Shown piece after piece: positions 6,480 to 6,905 of a DNA stretch of 6,905 bases (within the stretch, counting starts at the first letter, position 1; every line of letters begins with the position of its first letter). Both the position numbers and the translations under genes were made by a program. The notes under the pieces were generated by a model. That model ran no database searches. It was not told where the DNA came from and saw only the letters and a list, made by a program, of their open reading frames with translations. Source of the stretch: JAUVZF01 sp035529015 (GTDB lineage: Bacteria; Planctomycetota; Phycisphaerae; FEN-1346). The stretch is taken from NCBI GenBank assembly GCA_035529015.1, contig DATKXP010000492.1:1-6905 (forward strand). The letters are read 5' to 3'.

Positions 6480-6514
6480 CATGGCCACGCAAGCGTGGCC
6501 ATGCCACCCGGCTA
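6480..6514. repeat. Palindromic repeat overlapping the DUF58 stop codon
   Basis: CATGGCCACGC (6480-6490) and GCGTGGCCATG (6493-6503) form a perfect 11-bp inverted repeat around AA. On the minus strand a head reading TAGCCGGGTGGCA precedes the stem, and its TAG is the stop codon of the DUF58 gene. The head shares GGGTGGCA with the composite palindrome at 2811-2892 and TAGCCGG with the 39-bp array at 5203-5326; the GCTTGC hairpin tip is also shared with that array. The repeat occupies nearly the whole 42-nt spacer and ends 10 nt before the next ATG. There is no U-run, so termination is not indicated. Confidence 0.88.
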
Positions 6515-6905
6515 GTACATTCGCGTACCTGCGGCGCTGTGGACGCGGCTGATCAGGTAGGCCGACAGGACGACATCGATCGGCCGGGACGTATCGACCA
6601 GGACGTAGTCCACATGGCTGCGTTCGCAGGCGGTCCGGATCTGGCGGAGGAACGTCTCGAGTTCGTTCATGTAGGCGGCACGAATTCGCTTCGGCTGTGT
6701 GACGATTTCGGGTTCGCGTTCGAGTCCCTCGAATCGCCACGTCCCCCCGCCGAAGGGGAACCGCAGTTCGTACGGGTCGAGCACGTGGAAGACCACGACG
6801 TTGTGGCCTCGGAACCGCAGGTGATCGAGGCCTTTGAGGAAATCCTCGACGTGGTCGAAGAGGTCCGAGAAGACGATGACGAATCCGCGCCGCGGAATCC
6901 GCCGC
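6512..6905 (-). CDS. DUF58 family protein, C-terminal part
   Basis: The frame is open from the right window edge (first full codon at 6904) to a TAG at 6514-6512, giving the last 130 residues. The visible part is a clear DUF58 C-terminus: RRGFVIVFSDLFDHVEDFLK, then LRFRGHNVVVFHVLDPYELR, FEGLEREPEIVTQPKRIRAA, a helical YMNELETFLRQIRTACERSH stretch and the ending VDYVLVDTSRPIDVVLSAYL. SDLFD matches the strand-plus-Asp position of the VWA-like fold in this family. DUF58 proteins are usually encoded next to a MoxR AAA+ ATPase, which would be expected further right. The gene leads the cluster seen here: it is followed after 42 nt by the secreted NPCBM-like gene and then two VWA membrane proteins. 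The N-terminal two thirds or so are missing from the window, so its membrane segments cannot be assessed. Confidence 0.93.
   Translation of the reverse strand, partial: RRIPRRGFVIVFSDLFDHVEDFLKGLDHLRFRGHNVVVFHVLDPYELRFPFGGGTWRFEGLEREPEIVTQPKRIRAAYMNELETFLRQIRTACERSHVDYVLVDTSRPIDVVLSAYLISRVHSAAGTRMY

Overview
The window is GC-rich and tightly coded. Every gene I can support lies on the minus strand, so the biological order runs from the right end to the left. The gene set is a DUF58 protein, an exported NPCBM-like protein, a BatA-type protein, a second membrane VWA protein and the start of a large membrane protein. This is the downstream part of the MoxR/DUF58/VWA (Bat-like) clusters common in Planctomycetota. 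That cluster type, the NPCBM-like domain and the many GC-rich palindromic spacer repeats make a planctomycete the most likely source. This is inference from family knowledge; there is no rRNA or other marker gene here.

Layout in transcription order: (1) 6905-6512, the last 130 residues of a DUF58 protein. (2) 6511-6470, a 42-nt spacer mostly filled by a perfect hairpin repeat. (3) 6469-5336, a 377-residue secreted protein with a signal peptide, about four beta-rich repeats and a C-terminal NPCBM-like domain. (4) 5335-5181, a 155-nt spacer carrying three 39-bp tandem repeats and the start of a fourth. (5) 5180-2973, a 735-residue BatA-type protein: two N-terminal membrane helices, VWA, beta sandwich, glutamine-amidotransferase-like fold, C-terminal helix. 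(6) 2972-2660, a 313-nt spacer packed with palindromes. (7) 2659-287, a 790-residue VWA protein with the same general architecture. (8) 286-247, a 40-nt spacer holding a 21-nt palindrome. (9) 246-1, the first 82 residues of a membrane protein that fits the DUF4175-like protein usually ending such clusters.

In the general model for these clusters, a MoxR AAA+ ATPase (expected beyond the right end, not seen) works with the DUF58 protein and membrane-anchored VWA proteins on metal-dependent assembly or remodelling of envelope proteins. Here the two VWA proteins are anchored at both ends and present large extracytoplasmic domains. The secreted NPCBM-like protein could add a ligand- or glycan-binding part. 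The substrate is unknown.

The most unusual non-coding feature is that all four complete spacers between these genes contain a palindromic repeat. Several share a TAGC head, a GGGTGGCA block or a GCTTGC hairpin tip, which suggests families of small mobile or REP-like elements in a single operon-like cluster. I saw no tRNA, rRNA, CRISPR array, transposase gene or convincing promoter or terminator.
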